Assembly: GCF_001953305.1 (NCBI RefSeq)
Contig: NZ_MTFE01000010.1
Location: 1,409,136-1,458,884 of the forward strand
DNA from: Cnuella takakiae
GTDB taxonomy: Bacteria; Bacteroidota; Bacteroidia; Chitinophagales; Chitinophagaceae
Length of the DNA stretch: 49,749 nucleotides
Direction: 5' to 3'
The notes under the pieces are model-generated. The model worked only from the letters and a program-made list of their open reading frames with translations. It was not told where the DNA came from and did no database searches. Positions 16,747-24,507 of this stretch are shown piece after piece; position 1 is the stretch's first letter; each line of letters opens with the position of its first letter. Position numbers and translations under genes: made by a program.

Positions 16747-17721
16747 ATGATGAAAAAGATCTTCCTGCTTTTTGCATTAGCCGCCTGCTCCCTCCGGGGG
16801 GCCGCACAGGCGCAGCCGGTTATTTTCGACAGCGATATGGGCCCCGACTACGATGATGTGGGCGCCATTGCCATGCTCCACGCTTATGCCGATAGCGGGT
16901 ATATTGATATTTTGGCTACAGTGGCCAGTACCCGCTACCCGGGTGTTGCGGGTGTTTTTGAAATACTCAATACTTATTTTAATAGGCCGCAGTTGCCCAT
17001 TGGGGTACCGCATACTTCGGGGCTGGAGCTCCGCGATAGGCAACACTGGTCCGACTCGCTGTTGGCCCAATACCCGCACCGGATACAAAACAATAAGGAG
17101 GTGCCCGAAGCGGTAGCTGTTTACCGAAAATTGCTGGCAGCACAACCCGATACCAGCGTGGTCATTATTACAGTAGGCTTTCTCACCAACCTGGCCGACC
17201 TGTTGCGGTCGGGTCCCGACCAATATTCAAAGCTGGACGGTGCCACACTGGTGCGTAGTAAGGTAAAAAAGCTGGTGAGCATGGCCGGCATTTTTCCAAA
17301 GGGCAAAGAGTTTAATGTGGAAAAAGACGCCGCCGCATCGCAGTATGTTTTTTCCCGTTGGCCTACCGATGTTGTGCTGAGTGGTTTTGAAATAGGAAAG
17401 GAAATCAAGGTGGGCGTGCCGCTGGTGCGCAATGTTCAAATACGTAACAGTCCGGTAAAAGATGTGTTCCGGATCGCCATACCCATGGACCCGCAGGATA
17501 GTGCCGGCCGGATGAGCTGGGATGAAACGGCGGTGCTGGTGGCGGCAAAAGGAGCAGCACCCTGGTACCGACTGGAACGCGGAACCATGACGGTGGCTGC
17601 CGATGGCAGCAATGGCTGGCAGGAGGGTAGCGGCAAACATTTTAAAATGGTCGCCGTAGCGCCTCCAAAAGTAGTGGAGCAGCTGATTGAAAAAGCCATT
17701 ACCCATCAGCCGGTTAAATAA
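16747..17721 (+). CDS. Exported nucleoside hydrolase family protein
   Basis: 324 residues with a signal peptide (about 1-22, 'MMKKIFLLFALAACSLRGAA'). The calcium-binding N-terminal cluster of inosine/uridine-preferring nucleoside hydrolases is clear: 'VIFDSDMGPDYDDVGAIAML' at about 25-44. The C-terminal segment 'MSWDETAVLVAA' supplies the last metal Asp. Canonical enzymes have His-Asp at that point, but here the His is replaced by Trp, so the leaving-group acid may differ or activity may be altered. It would cleave ribonucleosides, or a related N-glycoside, in the periplasm. A 13-bp palindrome follows the stop and the next gene begins 68 bp on. Confidence 0.85.
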   Translation: MMKKIFLLFALAACSLRGAAQAQPVIFDSDMGPDYDDVGAIAMLHAYADSGYIDILATVASTRYPGVAGVFEILNTYFNRPQLPIGVPHTSGLELRDRQHWSDSLLAQYPHRIQNNKEVPEAVAVYRKLLAAQPDTSVVIITVGFLTNLADLLRSGPDQYSKLDGATLVRSKVKKLVSMAGIFPKGKEFNVEKDAAASQYVFSRWPTDVVLSGFEIGKEIKVGVPLVRNVQIRNSPVKDVFRIAIPMDPQDSAGRMSWDETAVLVAAKGAAPWYRLERGTMTVAADGSNGWQEGSGKHFKMVAVAPPKVVEQLIEKAITHQPVK

Positions 17722-17724
17722 CTC

Positions 17725-17759
17725 CACCCCTCACAGGTTTTAAAAGCCTGTGAGGGGTG
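17725..17759. repeat. AGGTTTTAAAAnCCT-type palindrome
   Basis: CACCCCTCACAGG and CCTGTGAGGGGTG form a perfect 13-bp stem around TTTTAAAAG. It shares its centre with the palindromes at 32730-32762 and 32774-32806, indicating one family with variable outer arms. It may stop or stabilise the nucleoside hydrolase transcript. Confidence 0.7.
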
Positions 17760-17789
17760 TTCCATAACCTTCTTCCAAAGCCTGCCATC

Positions 17790-18782
17790 ATGAACAAGCT
17801 TTTTGCTGCTTTCATTTTGTTGGTTTCTGTTTGCGCCCACGCCCAGCACCCTACCATTGGGTATATTGAAAGGCTGCATCCTTCCCTCGATAAGGTGCTG
17901 AACCCTGCAGGCGCCATCGAAATCCTGGACAGCGGCTACACCTGGGTGGAAGGTCCACTGTGGTTGCCCAGCCAAAGGGCGCTGCTGTTTAGTGACATAC
18001 CCTCCAACCGGGTGCTGCAGTGGACGGAAGCCGGGGGGAGTAAAACTTATGTGCAGCCTTCAGGTTATACCGGGTCGGTGCCCAGGAGTGGCGAAGTGGG
18101 CTCCAATGGATTGCTGCTGCTTGCCAATGGGCAGCTGCTGCTTTGCCAGCATGGCGACCGCCGCCTGGCGGTGATGGACGCCCCGCTTTCTGCACCCACA
18201 GCCCGGTTTCACACGCTGGCAGCAGCCTACCAGGGCAAGCGGTTCAACAGCCCCAATGATGCGGTGCAAACCAGAAGTGGCATTATCCTGTTCACCGATC
18301 CGCCTTATGGCCTGGAAGGAAACGACAAGGATACCGCAAAGGAATTGCCCTTCCAGGGTGTGTATCAGCTGGAACAGAACGGCAAGGTGCGGCTGCTTAC
18401 CGACACCATCAGTCGCCCCAATGGCATTGGTTTATCGCCTGATGGAAAAACTCTGGTTGTTGCCAATTCTGATGCCGGCAAAGCGGGATGGTATGGCTAT
18501 CAGTATGATGAAAAAAACGGGTTGCAAAAGGGGCGGATGCTGCTGGATGTAACTCCGGAAGTGCGTGCCATGGGTGGTGGTTTGCCTGATGGGCTTAAAT
18601 TCAACCGCCTGGGTTATTTGTTTGCTACCGGTCCGGGTGGGGTATGGGTCTTTGATCCCAAGCTGCAGCTGGTTGGCAGGATCCGGTTGCCGGTACTTGC
18701 TGCCAACCTGGCCCTGGACGAAACGGAAAAGACCCTATACATTACCGCTACCCAATATGTGCTCCGGTTAGTGTTGCGCTAA
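17790..18782 (+). CDS. Exported SMP-30/gluconolactonase family protein
   Basis: 330 residues from the ATG at 17790 ('MNKLFAAFILLVSVCAHAQ'), whose first 19 residues form a signal peptide. The propeller motifs match the family: 'YTWVEGPLWLPSQRALLFSD' with the first Glu, 'FNSPNDAVQTRSGIILFTDP' with Asn, 'SRPNGIGLSPDGKTLVVAN' with Asn and 'GLPDGLKFNRLGYLFATG' with Asp. Compared with the copy at 14472 it lacks a lipobox and so is probably soluble in the periplasm. The likely role is lactone hydrolysis in sugar oxidation. The palindrome upstream (17725-17759) may limit read-through from the nucleoside hydrolase. Confidence 0.88.
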   Translation: MNKLFAAFILLVSVCAHAQHPTIGYIERLHPSLDKVLNPAGAIEILDSGYTWVEGPLWLPSQRALLFSDIPSNRVLQWTEAGGSKTYVQPSGYTGSVPRSGEVGSNGLLLLANGQLLLCQHGDRRLAVMDAPLSAPTARFHTLAAAYQGKRFNSPNDAVQTRSGIILFTDPPYGLEGNDKDTAKELPFQGVYQLEQNGKVRLLTDTISRPNGIGLSPDGKTLVVANSDAGKAGWYGYQYDEKNGLQKGRMLLDVTPEVRAMGGGLPDGLKFNRLGYLFATGPGGVWVFDPKLQLVGRIRLPVLAANLALDETEKTLYITATQYVLRLVLR

Positions 18783-18855
18783 AGATTCCAGGGTGCAACA
18801 ACACCTGCAACCACCCCATAAAAAAATGTCGCACATTTGATCCAAAGAACTGATT

Positions 18856-19359
18856 TTGATTCCATTGATACAAATCTCGGAAACCATCGGCCGTTTTCAC
18901 CCGGTACTGGTGCACCTGCCTATAGGTATTATGGTTATTGCCGTGGCTATGCACTGGTTATCTGAAAACCCCAGGTATGCCATTTCGGAACAGGTGCTGC
19001 GCCTGCTGTATGGGGCGGGCATCGGCGGGGCCCTGCTGGCGCTGATTACCGGGTTTTTGTTGAGCAATCATGGCGAATATGAGGATGGCACCCTTGCCCT
19101 GCACATGTGGCTGGCCATTTTTACCGCCACATTATCGCTGCTGGTATTTGCCCGGCTGGTACAGCGGAAAAGCGATGCCCGCTGGCTGGCCCTGCTGCTG
19201 GCGGCAATGATCCTGTGCACCGGGCATTGGGGCGGCGTCCTCAGTCATGGTGCAGATTACCTCAACAGATCGGGTAAAAAAAACCAACAGGGCGCTGCGC
19301 AAAAGGAGCTCCAGAACACGGATAGTGACCCGTTGTTGGTGAAAAATATACAGCCCTGA
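18856..19359 (+). CDS. DUF2231 inner-membrane protein
   Basis: 167 residues. The best start is a TTG at 18856 ('MIPLIQISETIGRFHPVLVHLP'); no in-frame ATG precedes the conserved segment. Four membrane helices are visible at about residues 18-37, 49-68, 80-98 and 113-128. 'GRFHPVLVHLPIG' is the DUF2231 signature; His residues in such proteins suggest haem or metal contacts, but this is not established. The C-terminal tail is polar. Bacteroidota versions often continue into cytochrome c domains; this one is short and ends without it. Confidence 0.75.
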   Translation: MIPLIQISETIGRFHPVLVHLPIGIMVIAVAMHWLSENPRYAISEQVLRLLYGAGIGGALLALITGFLLSNHGEYEDGTLALHMWLAIFTATLSLLVFARLVQRKSDARWLALLLAAMILCTGHWGGVLSHGADYLNRSGKKNQQGAAQKELQNTDSDPLLVKNIQP

Positions 19360-19488
19360 GTGCTGCCGCTTACAAGATTGTGCTGCCGAAAGCTTAAGGT
19401 GTTTTACCTAAGCTTTCAAGGTTTTGACCGGTTTGTGATGTATCTGCTTTCTTTTGGATGTAGCTTGAAGCCTCTTCAATTGCAACCT

Positions 19489-19713
19489 ATGAAGTTCAAA
19501 GCAGCCTTATTTTACCAGGACACACTTGTTTATTACAGCATTTACCACCTGGGTGAAAACTTTTTCAAAGCCAAACTGGACACCGAAGGGGAGCCTGCGC
19601 CCAGGCTGCTGGAGCTGCGCCGGTACAACCGCTCCTGGGCCTCTGATTGCGGCGACCTGCAACTGGTAAGTGAACTGGGCGCCGCCATCGAGCAGCGCAT
19701 CCTGCAAGCCTGA
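19489..19713 (+). CDS. Small unknown protein, 74 aa
   Basis: The start is set at the ATG at 19489 ('MKFKAALFYQDTLVYYSIYHLG'); upstream in-frame sequence is unlike protein. The product is soluble, with a beta-rich aromatic N-terminal half and a helical end ('ELGAAIEQRILQA'). Family not recognised. It resembles in size and composition the protein at 3206-3454. It ends before a strong bidirectional terminator. Confidence 0.5.
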   Translation: MKFKAALFYQDTLVYYSIYHLGENFFKAKLDTEGEPAPRLLELRRYNRSWASDCGDLQLVSELGAAIEQRILQA

Positions 19714-19736
19714 CACAACAATACTGTGCTTACATA

Positions 19737-19764
19737 AAGAAGCCGGCAAAGTTGCCGGCTTCTT
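19737..19764. terminator. Bidirectional terminator between convergent genes
   Basis: A perfect 13-bp stem (AAGAAGCCGGCAA and complement) with a 2-nt loop, ending in T-rich sequence both ways. It serves the small plus-strand gene and the minus-strand SIMPL gene. Confidence 0.85.
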
Positions 19765-19781
19765 CGTTTTGTGTTAGTTTA

Positions 19782-20501
19782 TCAGTCCAGTAAAAAACTA
19801 ACCGGGGCTTCAAACTTCAGTTTTAGCTTTTTAAAATCTACTTCCATTGCGGGCTCTTCTGCCATTTCCATTGCTGCACTTTTGCGCATGGCCTGGGCAT
19901 ATACCATTGGGCGGTCGTACATCTGCTCCATTGGTTCGTTGATCTGGTACACGGCGCCCACCTTTGCACCCACGGCTTCAGCCAGCACCCGGGCTTTTTC
20001 GCGGGCATTTTTGAGGGCCTGTATTTTTAACTGCTCGCGGAAACTATCCATTTTGGTGTGCGACAATTTCTGGATGTAAAAGTTCTGGGTAGCTTCGTCA
20101 TCCAGCTGCTGCACCACCTGTTCCATCTGTTTTACTGAGTTCAATTTCAGCAGGTAAGAAGTGGAGGCTTTCATGTCGGGTGTTTTCTGCTTGCTGCGGC
20201 GGTACCACTGCCAGTAGTTGTTGTCAAAACCGCTGGCATTTAGCAGGCTCACCTCTTTCTCCGTCAGCCCAAGGCTTTTCATCCTGGCCAGGAACTCGTT
20301 GCTGATCTTTTCAATGGAAACCTTACCCGTGCCTTTCTTATCATATTCCTGCAACTGCACCTGCACCCACACTTCGTCGGGTACCACTTCCATTTCGGCG
20401 GATGCCGTAACATTTACCAGCCTTGGGTTGGCGGGTGCAGGTTGGGCATTGGCAAAGAAAAAGCCGGCAACAGCGGCAAGGGTCATCATCAAATGTTTCA
20501 T
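19782..20501 (-). CDS. SIMPL domain (DUF541) exported protein
   Basis: 239 residues from the ATG at 20501 ('MKHLMMTLAAVAGFFFANAQ'), a clear signal peptide. The SIMPL/DUF541 pattern is visible: 'LVNVTASAEMEVVPDEVWVQVQL' at the start, then 'ARMKSLGLTEKEV' and the C-terminal 'ALKNAREKARVLAEAVGAKVGAVYQI'. Members are periplasmic and linked to oxidative stress tolerance in some bacteria, but the molecular activity is unknown. It is transcribed toward the terminator at 19737-19764 and divergently from the ebo operon, with 230 bp between. Confidence 0.85.
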   Translation of the reverse strand: MKHLMMTLAAVAGFFFANAQPAPANPRLVNVTASAEMEVVPDEVWVQVQLQEYDKKGTGKVSIEKISNEFLARMKSLGLTEKEVSLLNASGFDNNYWQWYRRSKQKTPDMKASTSYLLKLNSVKQMEQVVQQLDDEATQNFYIQKLSHTKMDSFREQLKIQALKNAREKARVLAEAVGAKVGAVYQINEPMEQMYDRPMVYAQAMRKSAAMEMAEEPAMEVDFKKLKLKFEAPVSFLLD

Positions 20502-20582
20502 GTTCCTGTGTTTATGAGTGAGACGGTTGAAGGGCTTGTTTGTCACAAAATAAGCCGGTACTTAACAGAAACTTAGCGAATA

Positions 20583-20670
20583 GGGGGATTTCGGAAGTGC
20601 GATCTCGGATCTTGGATTTTTGAAATAGTGGAAATATGCTTGGTTGACAGATTCCGAAATCCGAAATCCC
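20583..20670. repeat. Inverted repeat upstream of the ebo operon
   Basis: GGGGATTTCGGAA near 20583-20595 is complementary to TTCCGAAATCC at 20652-20662, and CCGAAATCCC follows directly. The element occupies much of the divergent intergenic region between the SIMPL gene and eboA, so the eboA promoter probably lies in the 60 bp to its right. Confidence 0.55.
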
Positions 20671-20731
20671 AAAGCGTCTTTCTGACAATTATCAACCCGC
20701 ACAATAAGGCTTCTTCCTTAATTTAGCCCCC

Positions 20732-21664
20732 ATGTCACAGGTTAATCCCACAACCACCGAACCCTTGTTGCTGCCTTATGCCTACGATGTGGAGGCCCTC
20801 AAAACCCTGTTGCAGGAAATGTTGCAAGCGCAGTTGCCTGTTGCTGCCTGGCAATGGCTTCAGGAAAAATCCGCAGCGGTAAACCAATCCGGAAATTCCG
20901 CCTTTGCCGTGGCTTTTGCCGCCATGCCCCGCAAAACGGGCAAAGCGGTAGTGACACTATCTGAAGAACAGGAGCAAAAGCTTGCCGCCGCCCGCAAAGG
21001 TTTGTCCATCCAGGGCTGGACCCTCGACCGCCTGGCCCGGGTGTGGCTGCTGCTCCAACTGGATGCAACCGACCAGCAGGCTTACGTGGCCCGCATCGAG
21101 CAGCTTTTTCCCGCCGCTGAAATGAATGAGCTGGTGGCTTTGTATTCGGCACTTCCGGTACTGGCCTATCCAGAAGCCTGGCGCGGCCGCTGTGCCGAAG
21201 GTATCCGCAACAATATTGGTACGGTGCTGGAAGCGGTAATCACCAACAATCCTTACCCTGCCGAACAACTGGCTGAAGGCGCCTGGAACCAACTGGTGAT
21301 GAAGGGTTTTTTTACCGAAAAAAGAATGGACCAGGTGGTGGACTTTGACAAACGAGCCAACCCCGAGCTGGCGCAAATACTGCTTGATTTTGCCCACGAA
21401 CGCTGGGCTGCCGGCCGTGCCGTGCCGCCGCTGTTGTGGCGCGGGGTGGCGCCTTTTGTAAATGAAAAAAACTTTGCCGACCTGGAGCGTGCTTTTTTCT
21501 CCGAGAACAGCCTGGACCGCGATGCTGCTGCTCTTGCCTGTGCCCAAAGCAGCTATGCGCCTGCACGGGCATTGCTGGAAAAACATCCCGAGCAAAAAGA
21601 TGCCGTTGCCAGTGGTGTAATAACCTGGACATCCATTGCAGAAAAGGCCGCGCTAAACGCATAG
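20732..21664 (+). CDS. eboA: EboA, ebo operon protein A
   Basis: 310 residues, soluble, helical, no signal peptide. The conserved C-terminal portion of EboA is readable: 'TNNPYPAEQLAEGAWNQLVMKGFF' near 172-195, 'DKRANPELAQILLDFAHERWAAGR' near 208-231, then 'PPLLWRGVAPF'. The biochemical function of EboA is unknown. It is the first gene of a complete eboA-F set; in cyanobacteria the ebo cluster is required to place a scytonemin precursor in the periplasm. The next gene begins 53 bp on. The start at 20732 follows a short AT-rich stretch that could be the promoter (TTAATTTAG). Identity is firm from motifs and context together. Confidence 0.88.
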   Translation: MSQVNPTTTEPLLLPYAYDVEALKTLLQEMLQAQLPVAAWQWLQEKSAAVNQSGNSAFAVAFAAMPRKTGKAVVTLSEEQEQKLAAARKGLSIQGWTLDRLARVWLLLQLDATDQQAYVARIEQLFPAAEMNELVALYSALPVLAYPEAWRGRCAEGIRNNIGTVLEAVITNNPYPAEQLAEGAWNQLVMKGFFTEKRMDQVVDFDKRANPELAQILLDFAHERWAAGRAVPPLLWRGVAPFVNEKNFADLERAFFSENSLDRDAAALACAQSSYAPARALLEKHPEQKDAVASGVITWTSIAEKAALNA

Positions 21665-21717
21665 TTGCCGCTGCCCAACGAAAAACTAAAAACAAAAAAC
21701 TATAAACCGCTCCCGAT

Positions 21718-22701
21718 ATGTGTTGCCATCAAATAAGTGAAGAAGACCTGCAGAACCGCGAACGCATGCCCCTGTACATGGACCTGATACAGGGCATGCA
21801 GTTTTTCGATCCGCATGTGCACATGACCTCGCGCACTACCGACGACTACCAGGCTATGGCCGATGCGGGCGTGGTGGCGCTTATCGAGCCTGCTTTCTGG
21901 CTGGGACAGCCCCGCACTGGTATCGACACGTTTCGCGATTATTACAGTTCGCTGATCGGGTGGGAGCGTTTCCGCTCTTCGCAGTTTGGCATCAAGCACT
22001 ACTGTACCATCGGCCTCAACAGCCGCGAGGCCAACAACGAAGCCCTTGCCGAACAGGTAATGGAAATACTGCCGCTCTTTATTTACAAAGAAGGCGTGGT
22101 AGGCGTAGGTGAAATTGGTTTTGACGACCAAACCGCCGCCGAAGAAAAATACTACCGCCTGCAACTGGAGCTGGCCAAGGAAGCCGGCCTGCCCGTGCAG
22201 ATTCACACACCACACCGCGACAAAAAGCGCGGCACCACCCGCAGCATGGACATTGCCCTGGAGCATGGCCTTGATCCGGCCATGGTGATTGTGGACCACA
22301 ACAACGAAGAGACGGTAAAAGAAGTGCTGGACAGGGGTTTCTGGGCGGCCTTCACCATCTATCCTTTTACCAAGATGGGCAATGAACGGATGGTGGAACT
22401 GGTGCGCCAGTATGGCCCCGAGCGCATCATGGTAAATTCGGCCGCCGACTGGGGTATTTCCGATCCGCTGGCGGTGCCCAAAACTGCAGCACTCATGGTA
22501 CAGCGTGGTATTGCCAAAGAAGACATCCATAAAGTGGTGTATCAAAACGCACTGGATGCCTTTGCGCAGAGCGGCCAGATTGATGTGGCCGACTTTACCA
22601 CGGTAAAGGCCATCGACCAAAGCCAGCGCTTTGAAGGCAATACCGTATTGCGTGGCGGGCAGGCACCCAGGGTAGATAAGGATTCGGTATTTATCCGGTA
22701 A
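21718..22701 (+). CDS. eboB: EboB, TatD-like metal-dependent hydrolase
   Basis: 327 residues of the amidohydrolase/TatD-type TIM barrel. Metal ligands are recognisable in order: 'FFDPHVHMTSRTTDDYQAM' (HxH-like, residues about 29-47), 'VGVGEIGFDD' (Glu), 'VQIHTPHRDK' (His), 'MVIVDHNNEETV' (His) and 'VNSAADWGISDP' (Asp). TatD proteins are usually nucleases or related phosphodiesterases, but EboB forms its own branch with longer insertions and an unknown substrate. No signal peptide, so it is cytosolic. It is followed after 51 bp by a GNAT gene not normally part of the ebo set. Confidence 0.88.
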   Translation: MCCHQISEEDLQNRERMPLYMDLIQGMQFFDPHVHMTSRTTDDYQAMADAGVVALIEPAFWLGQPRTGIDTFRDYYSSLIGWERFRSSQFGIKHYCTIGLNSREANNEALAEQVMEILPLFIYKEGVVGVGEIGFDDQTAAEEKYYRLQLELAKEAGLPVQIHTPHRDKKRGTTRSMDIALEHGLDPAMVIVDHNNEETVKEVLDRGFWAAFTIYPFTKMGNERMVELVRQYGPERIMVNSAADWGISDPLAVPKTAALMVQRGIAKEDIHKVVYQNALDAFAQSGQIDVADFTTVKAIDQSQRFEGNTVLRGGQAPRVDKDSVFIR

Positions 22702-22752
22702 TAATATTGTTCCATTTAGTTGCATGGCCACCAGCAAACATCTTTAAAGCTA

Positions 22753-23304
22753 ATGTTGGATCGTTTCCCCCTTTTGCAAACAGAAAGGCTCAATCTTGTT
22801 GAAATCAAACAGGCGCATTTGGGCGACATCTTCCGACTCTTTAGCGATGAACAGGTGACCCGGTTCTATAACGTGGCGACTTTAAACAAAGCGGAAGAGG
22901 CGCAGAAGTACGTTGATTGGTTTTGCAGCCGATTCAAGGAAAAAGCAGGAATTCGTTGGGGGATCGCAGTTAAAGGCGAGGACCGCATCATTGGTACGAT
23001 AGGTTTCAACAACTTTACAAAAAAGCACCGCGCCAACTTGGGTTACGATTTGCAATCTGAATATTGGAATAGGGGCTATGCCACAGAGGCAATAAAAGCA
23101 GTAACGGCTTTTGGTTTCAAAGAGCTCGAGGTAAACCGGATTGAAGCAGAAGTGATGCAAGGCAATACCCAATCAGAAAGCGTATTGCTTAAATCGGGTT
23201 TTACAAAAGAAGGCATACTAAGAGCATGGATGTACTGGGACAACAAACATTACGACATGAGCATGTTCTCCCTTTTACAATCTGATGTACTGGGCCACCG
23301 GTAA
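22753..23304 (+). CDS. GNAT family N-acetyltransferase (RimJ/RimL type) inserted in the ebo operon
   Basis: 183 residues from the ATG at 22753 ('MLDRFPLLQTERLNLVEIK'). Features of the RimJ/RimL branch: 'LLQTERLNL' at the start, the acetyl-CoA loop region 'LGYDLQSEYWNRGYATEAIKAVTAFGF', and 'NRIEAEVMQGNTQSESVLLKSGFTKEGILR' further on. It should acetylate an amine, often a protein N-terminus or a small amine; the target is unknown. It is more AT-rich than the genes around it. It lies in the ebo operon between eboB and eboC, where a GNAT is not a standard member, and is followed by a hairpin with T-tract. This suggests a recent insertion, or recruitment to modify the ebo product. Confidence 0.85.
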   Translation: MLDRFPLLQTERLNLVEIKQAHLGDIFRLFSDEQVTRFYNVATLNKAEEAQKYVDWFCSRFKEKAGIRWGIAVKGEDRIIGTIGFNNFTKKHRANLGYDLQSEYWNRGYATEAIKAVTAFGFKELEVNRIEAEVMQGNTQSESVLLKSGFTKEGILRAWMYWDNKHYDMSMFSLLQSDVLGHR

Positions 23305-23451
23305 GCCGTGGCAGGTACCCTGGAGCTTGTGTTGTGTAGATGGCTTTTTTAAGGCGAACCCGGTTTTGTCACTGGTCATTTACCTTCAATTTTGTTCCGC
23401 GTACTGGAAGTGCCGATGCCCATGCAAAGGCTCGCAATGTTTCATTTTTTC

Positions 23452-23494
23452 TTGCCGGTTGCCTGACCCGGCAACTGGTAACCGGCAACTTTTT
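23452..23494 (+). terminator. Hairpin with T-tract immediately upstream of eboC
   Basis: TTGCCGGTTGCC at 23452-23463 pairs with GGTAACCGGCAA at 23477-23488 (12 bp, one G-U), followed by CTTTTT. It has the form of a rho-independent terminator and ends 13 nt before the TTG start of eboC. The CCGGCAAC words also repeat nearby, so it may be a repeat element with terminator shape. Confidence 0.6.
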
Positions 23495-23506
23495 AATTCG
23501 CCTGAT

Positions 23507-24436
23507 TTGAAAAAGCTTATAGGCTTGCTCCGTCTTGCCAGACCCGCCAATATTGTTACGGCCATTTCCGACATTCTTGCCGGAGTGGCCATTGCCTTTT
23601 ATGCCCTACCCGCAGCAGGCGCCATCACGCTTGCTATGTTTGGCCGCTACGAGTGGCTTTTGCCGGTATTGCTGCTGGTGGTAGCTACCAAGGGCCTTTA
23701 CGGCGGCGGTGTGGTGATGAACGATGTGTTTGACGCTGAACTGGATGCGGTGGAGCGCCCCGAAAGGCCCATTCCCAGCGGACTGATCAGCAAGGGAGCA
23801 GCAAGTGCCTGGGGCATGGGTTTGCTGCTGGTGGGCATTGTTGCTGCAGGCTTTGTACACTGGCCGCAGTTCTTTTCCCTTTCTTTCTGGCTGGCGCTGG
23901 CTACTGCAGGTGCGGCCCTCTTGTACGATGGCTGGGGCAAGCACCAGGATATTTTTGGTCCCGTCAATATGGGGCTTTGCCGTGGACTCAACCTCTTGCT
24001 GGGTATGAGCCTGGTACCCGAAGCTGTGCTGCATTATTGGTACCTGGCACTTGTGCCCATTGTATTTATTGCTGCCATCACCATGATCAGCAGGGGCGAA
24101 GTGCATGGCGGGAAAGCCAGCACCCTGAAATGGGCTGCTTTGCTTTATGTCCTGGTGATGGCAGCCATTGCCATCCATAGCTGGATCAATGATACCCTTG
24201 TTGCTACCAGTATTTTCCTGGTGCTTTTTGGTATTATGAACGCTGTTCCCCTCTTCCGGGCTAATGCAAATCCTACAGGTCCGAATATCGGCAAGGCGGT
24301 TAAAGCCGGTGTGTTGTCGCTGATCCTGATGAATGCGGCCTGGGCGGCGGCCTTTGGTGCGCCCCAACTTGCAGTAGGTATGGTACTGCTCCTGCCGCTC
24401 TCCCTATTTTTAGCAAAAGCTTTTGCCGTAACCTGA
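23507..24436 (+). CDS. eboC: EboC, UbiA-like prenyltransferase
   Basis: 309 residues if started at the TTG at 23507 ('MKKLIGLLRLARPANIVTAISD'). The frame is open back to 23285, but that extension overlaps the GNAT gene and a repeat and has no conserved sequence; no internal ATG precedes the conserved region. Seven to nine membrane helices are visible. The UbiA signature is intact: 'NDVFDAELDAVERPERPIPSG' (about residues 70-90 of this start) provides the Asp-rich Mg-prenyl-diphosphate motif. The second motif, 'YDGWGKHQDIFGPVNMGLCRG', is partly diverged. It should transfer a prenyl group from a polyprenyl diphosphate to an unknown acceptor at the inner membrane. eboD follows after 71 bp. Confidence 0.87.
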   Translation: MKKLIGLLRLARPANIVTAISDILAGVAIAFYALPAAGAITLAMFGRYEWLLPVLLLVVATKGLYGGGVVMNDVFDAELDAVERPERPIPSGLISKGAASAWGMGLLLVGIVAAGFVHWPQFFSLSFWLALATAGAALLYDGWGKHQDIFGPVNMGLCRGLNLLLGMSLVPEAVLHYWYLALVPIVFIAAITMISRGEVHGGKASTLKWAALLYVLVMAAIAIHSWINDTLVATSIFLVLFGIMNAVPLFRANANPTGPNIGKAVKAGVLSLILMNAAWAAAFGAPQLAVGMVLLLPLSLFLAKAFAVT

Positions 24437-24507
24437 TCCTTGTTTTTACTACCTTTCGCACCGCTTTGCGGCAAGGCCGCATTTCCTGATCCCATTAGTT
24501 TTTCCTT

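Noticed and set aside
23285-23506. ATG-started extension of EboC
   Set aside because: It overlaps the GNAT gene and a repeat and lacks hydrophobic or conserved character; the family's N-terminus starts near 23507.
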